DNA of 14,847 nucleotides from Deltaproteobacteria bacterium (GTDB lineage Bacteria; Desulfobacterota; Syntrophia; Syntrophales; Smithellaceae). Of the stretch, positions 12,955-14,847 are shown in pieces. The notes beneath the pieces were generated by a model. That model made no database searches and was not told the origin of the DNA. It was given only the letters and a program-made list of their open reading frames with translations. Each line of letters starts with the position of its first letter. The stretch's first letter is position 1. Where the stretch lies: the NCBI GenBank assembly GCA_009668925.1, contig SBEK01000101.1, forward strand, positions 1-14,847, given 5' to 3'. The position numbers and the translations under genes were made by a program.

Positions 12955-14814
12955 TTAAGAAGATGCATCGGATTCCTGCTTATCGAGAAGGCGATATAAT
13001 GTCCGTCGATGAATGCCGAGATGGCGCGCCGCTTTTGCTTTATTGCCCCCGGTCAGCTTCAGGACGTCCTGAATATAGCCGGCTTGTATTCTGCCGTTCC
13101 GGAGAGGCTGTTTATCGTCCATGGGCCTTCGGCAGTTTTGGCTGATTTCCGCAGGTAAATGCTCTATGGTAATTATATTACCGTGACAAAGGATAAAGGC
13201 GTGCTCGATGACGTGCTCCAATTCCCGGATATTTCCCGGCCAGGGATACTCCATCAGGGTATTGAGGACTTCATGGGATATTCCGTCGATATGCTTATTG
13301 AAGCGTTCGTTAAAGAGATGACGGAAATGCTCAACCAGGGGCGGCAGATCTTCCAGTCTTTCCCGGAGAGGAGGCAAGGCCACTTCCACGACCTTCAGAC
13401 GGTAATAGAGATCTTGTCGAAACTCCCCTTTCATCACTTTTTCCTGAAGGTTTTTATTGGTGCAGGCGATCACCCGGACATCCACTTTCTTGGGGGTGGA
13501 TTTTCCGACCGGTTCGAAGATTTTTTCCTGAAGCACCCGCAGAAGCTTCAACTGAATTAACGGAGAGATGTCGCCGATTTCGTCCAAAAGGATGGTTCCG
13601 CCGTCAGCGGCCTGGAAGCGCCCCTGCCTGTCTTTAATTGCCCCCGTGAAAGCCCCTTTGACATGACCGAACAATTCGCTCTCCAGCAGACCCTCTGTCA
13701 ATGCGGAACAATTCACGGTGATGAAAGGTTTAAAGGCTCTAAGTCCGCTGTAGTGAAGGGCACGCGCAACGAGTTCCTTGCCGGTTCCGCTTTCTCCTGT
13801 AATCAAAACCGTTGTTTCGAGATCCGCCAGATCTTCCAGAAGCCGGTAAATCTCCTGCATTCTTTTGCTCCTGCCGATCATATTCTGGAATTGGTGGCGC
13901 TCTTTCAATTCCCTGGCCATGTCTCTGATCAGGGTCATGTCGCGTATAACCAGAACAGCCCCCATAAAATTGCCGTGGGAATCGATGAGGGGAGAGCTGG
14001 TCACACTCACCAATTGGTGACGTTTCTCCCGATGATTGCACTCAATCCGGTATTCCCGGATGGTCGCATTTTTATTGAGCGTCTGTTTCAGCACATCAAC
14101 ACAGGATCGGCTGCACTGGGTGACACATCGCGGAAATGCCTTACCGGTCATTCGCGCCACATTGAGATTGCATATGGTTTCCGTATGCATATTCGCCTCA
14201 ATGACCCGCAGATCCGAATCGACGGTGATGATAGCATCCTTGACACTCCTGAAGATAGCCTCAAGATGGCTTCTGTGGGCTTCCAGTTCCCGCTCTTTTT
14301 TATTGCGTTCAGTGATATCTCGGCTGACGGTCCGAAATCCTGTGATTCGTCCCCCCGTATTGCGAATGGGTGCAACTGAATCTTCGATCGTGACGCGGGA
14401 TCCGTTTTTTTGGAAGATGTCGTAGGTAATCTTATCGGGAATCCCCGTTAGGAAGATTTTATTGTAGGCCTGGTAAACGAAATCGGCCGTCTCTTTATCC
14501 ATATACGACCGGAAATTAACGCCCAGAATCTCTTCCTTTTTCTCAACTCCCCAGATTTTCGTTCCGGCTCTGTTGGTGGCCGTAACATTGCCGTCAAGAT
14601 CTACTTCCCCGACGCAGTCTTCCACTTCGTCGAGAATGGCCTGATAGTTCTTTAAAGACTCCGTGAGGGCCTCTCTGGTCAATTCCGGCGAGGCTTCGAT
14701 TTTCGAGCCCCCCAAACTTGCCCCTGATCCCGCTCTTTTTTCGGAAGGATTCATCCCCTCGGGCGTCGTCTGACGGATAAAATTACTTTCTTTATTTAAC
14801 AATTTCGTTTTCAT
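12955..14814 (-). CDS. sigma-54-dependent transcriptional activator, PAS-PAS-AAA+-Fis HTH
   Basis: A 619-residue enhancer-binding protein. A disordered N-terminus of about 45 residues precedes PAS1 (about 52-170, ending [14 protein letters not shown]) and PAS2 (about 182-298, ending VLVIRDMT). PAS2 carries Cys215, 230, 234, 238 and 259, including a C-x3-C-x3-C run, suggesting a metal, Fe-S or redox signal. The AAA+ domain (312-545) has Walker A G340-ESGTGKE, GAFTGA at 387-392 for sigma-54 contact, Walker B ILLDEIGD near 408-415, and [17 protein letters not shown]. The C-terminal Fis-type helix-turn-helix is [20 protein letters not shown] (591-610). There is no receiver domain, so sensing is direct through the PAS domains. 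The start is tentative: ATG 14814 has only a weak AAGAAA upstream and the frame stays open to the window edge, so a longer protein is possible. It probably activates genes read on the same strand below it. Confidence 0.93.
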   Translation of the reverse strand: MKTKLLNKESNFIRQTTPEGMNPSEKRAGSGASLGGSKIEASPELTREALTESLKNYQAILDEVEDCVGEVDLDGNVTATNRAGTKIWGVEKKEEILGVNFRSYMDKETADFVYQAYNKIFLTGIPDKITYDIFQKNGSRVTIEDSVAPIRNTGGRITGFRTVSRDITERNKKERELEAHRSHLEAIFRSVKDAIITVDSDLRVIEANMHTETICNLNVARMTGKAFPRCVTQCSRSCVDVLKQTLNKNATIREYRIECNHREKRHQLVSVTSSPLIDSHGNFMGAVLVIRDMTLIRDMARELKERHQFQNMIGRSKRMQEIYRLLEDLADLETTVLITGESGTGKELVARALHYSGLRAFKPFITVNCSALTEGLLESELFGHVKGAFTGAIKDRQGRFQAADGGTILLDEIGDISPLIQLKLLRVLQEKIFEPVGKSTPKKVDVRVIACTNKNLQEKVMKGEFRQDLYYRLKVVEVALPPLRERLEDLPPLVEHFRHLFNERFNKHIDGISHEVLNTLMEYPWPGNIRELEHVIEHAFILCHGNIITIEHLPAEISQNCRRPMDDKQPLRNGRIQAGYIQDVLKLTGGNKAKAARHLGIHRRTLYRLLDKQESDASS

Positions 14815-14847
14815 TGTTTTCTTTTTTTTCGTGGAACCTGAGCAGCC

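Overview
The window looks like a piece of chromosome from an anaerobic, Gram-negative bacterium, most likely a Desulfobacterota (deltaproteobacterial) lineage, possibly close to the Syntrophales. This is inferred from content: an 8-cysteine dicluster ferredoxin, a stand-alone NifU-type scaffold domain, the order tmk-holB-ricT-metG, a sigma-54 activator with PAS domains, a branched-chain-type solute-binding protein and traces of acyl-CoA metabolism. No rRNA, tRNA, CRISPR array, phage gene or insertion sequence was seen.

Region 1 (1-5934, plus strand) is housekeeping. It starts with the tail of a membrane protein and a small lipoprotein, then a NifU-like domain protein and a 59-residue ferredoxin that ends in a rho-independent terminator. 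A compact operon follows: thymidylate kinase, DNA polymerase III delta', a RicT/PSP1 protein and methionyl-tRNA synthetase. It closes on a strong hairpin that can also serve the convergent gene on the other strand.

Region 2 (5952-9401) holds stress and redox genes. A minus-strand DsbC-like lipoprotein sits behind a near-consensus sigma-70 promoter. Divergent from it is a 664-residue protein joining an N-terminal STAS domain (anti-sigma-factor-antagonist type) to a complete PLP-dependent group II amino-acid decarboxylase; this fusion is the most unusual gene here. A single-domain universal stress protein follows, with its own strong promoter that carries an inverted repeat in its spacer. The stretch 9402-9732 has no gene but has several hairpins.

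Region 3 (9733-14847, minus strand) reads from a PAS-PAS-AAA+-Fis sigma-54 activator at the right edge, through a thioredoxin-fold protein without the CxxC site and a short-chain dehydrogenase, to a branched-chain-type periplasmic binding protein. Between the dehydrogenase and the binding protein is a 51-codon remnant of the C-terminus of an acyl-CoA dehydrogenase, in frame with the dehydrogenase across one TGA. Between the sigma-54 activator and the thioredoxin-like gene lie three consecutive palindromes, candidates for activator binding sites. The activator may control the genes downstream of it, but no clear -24/-12 promoter was found.
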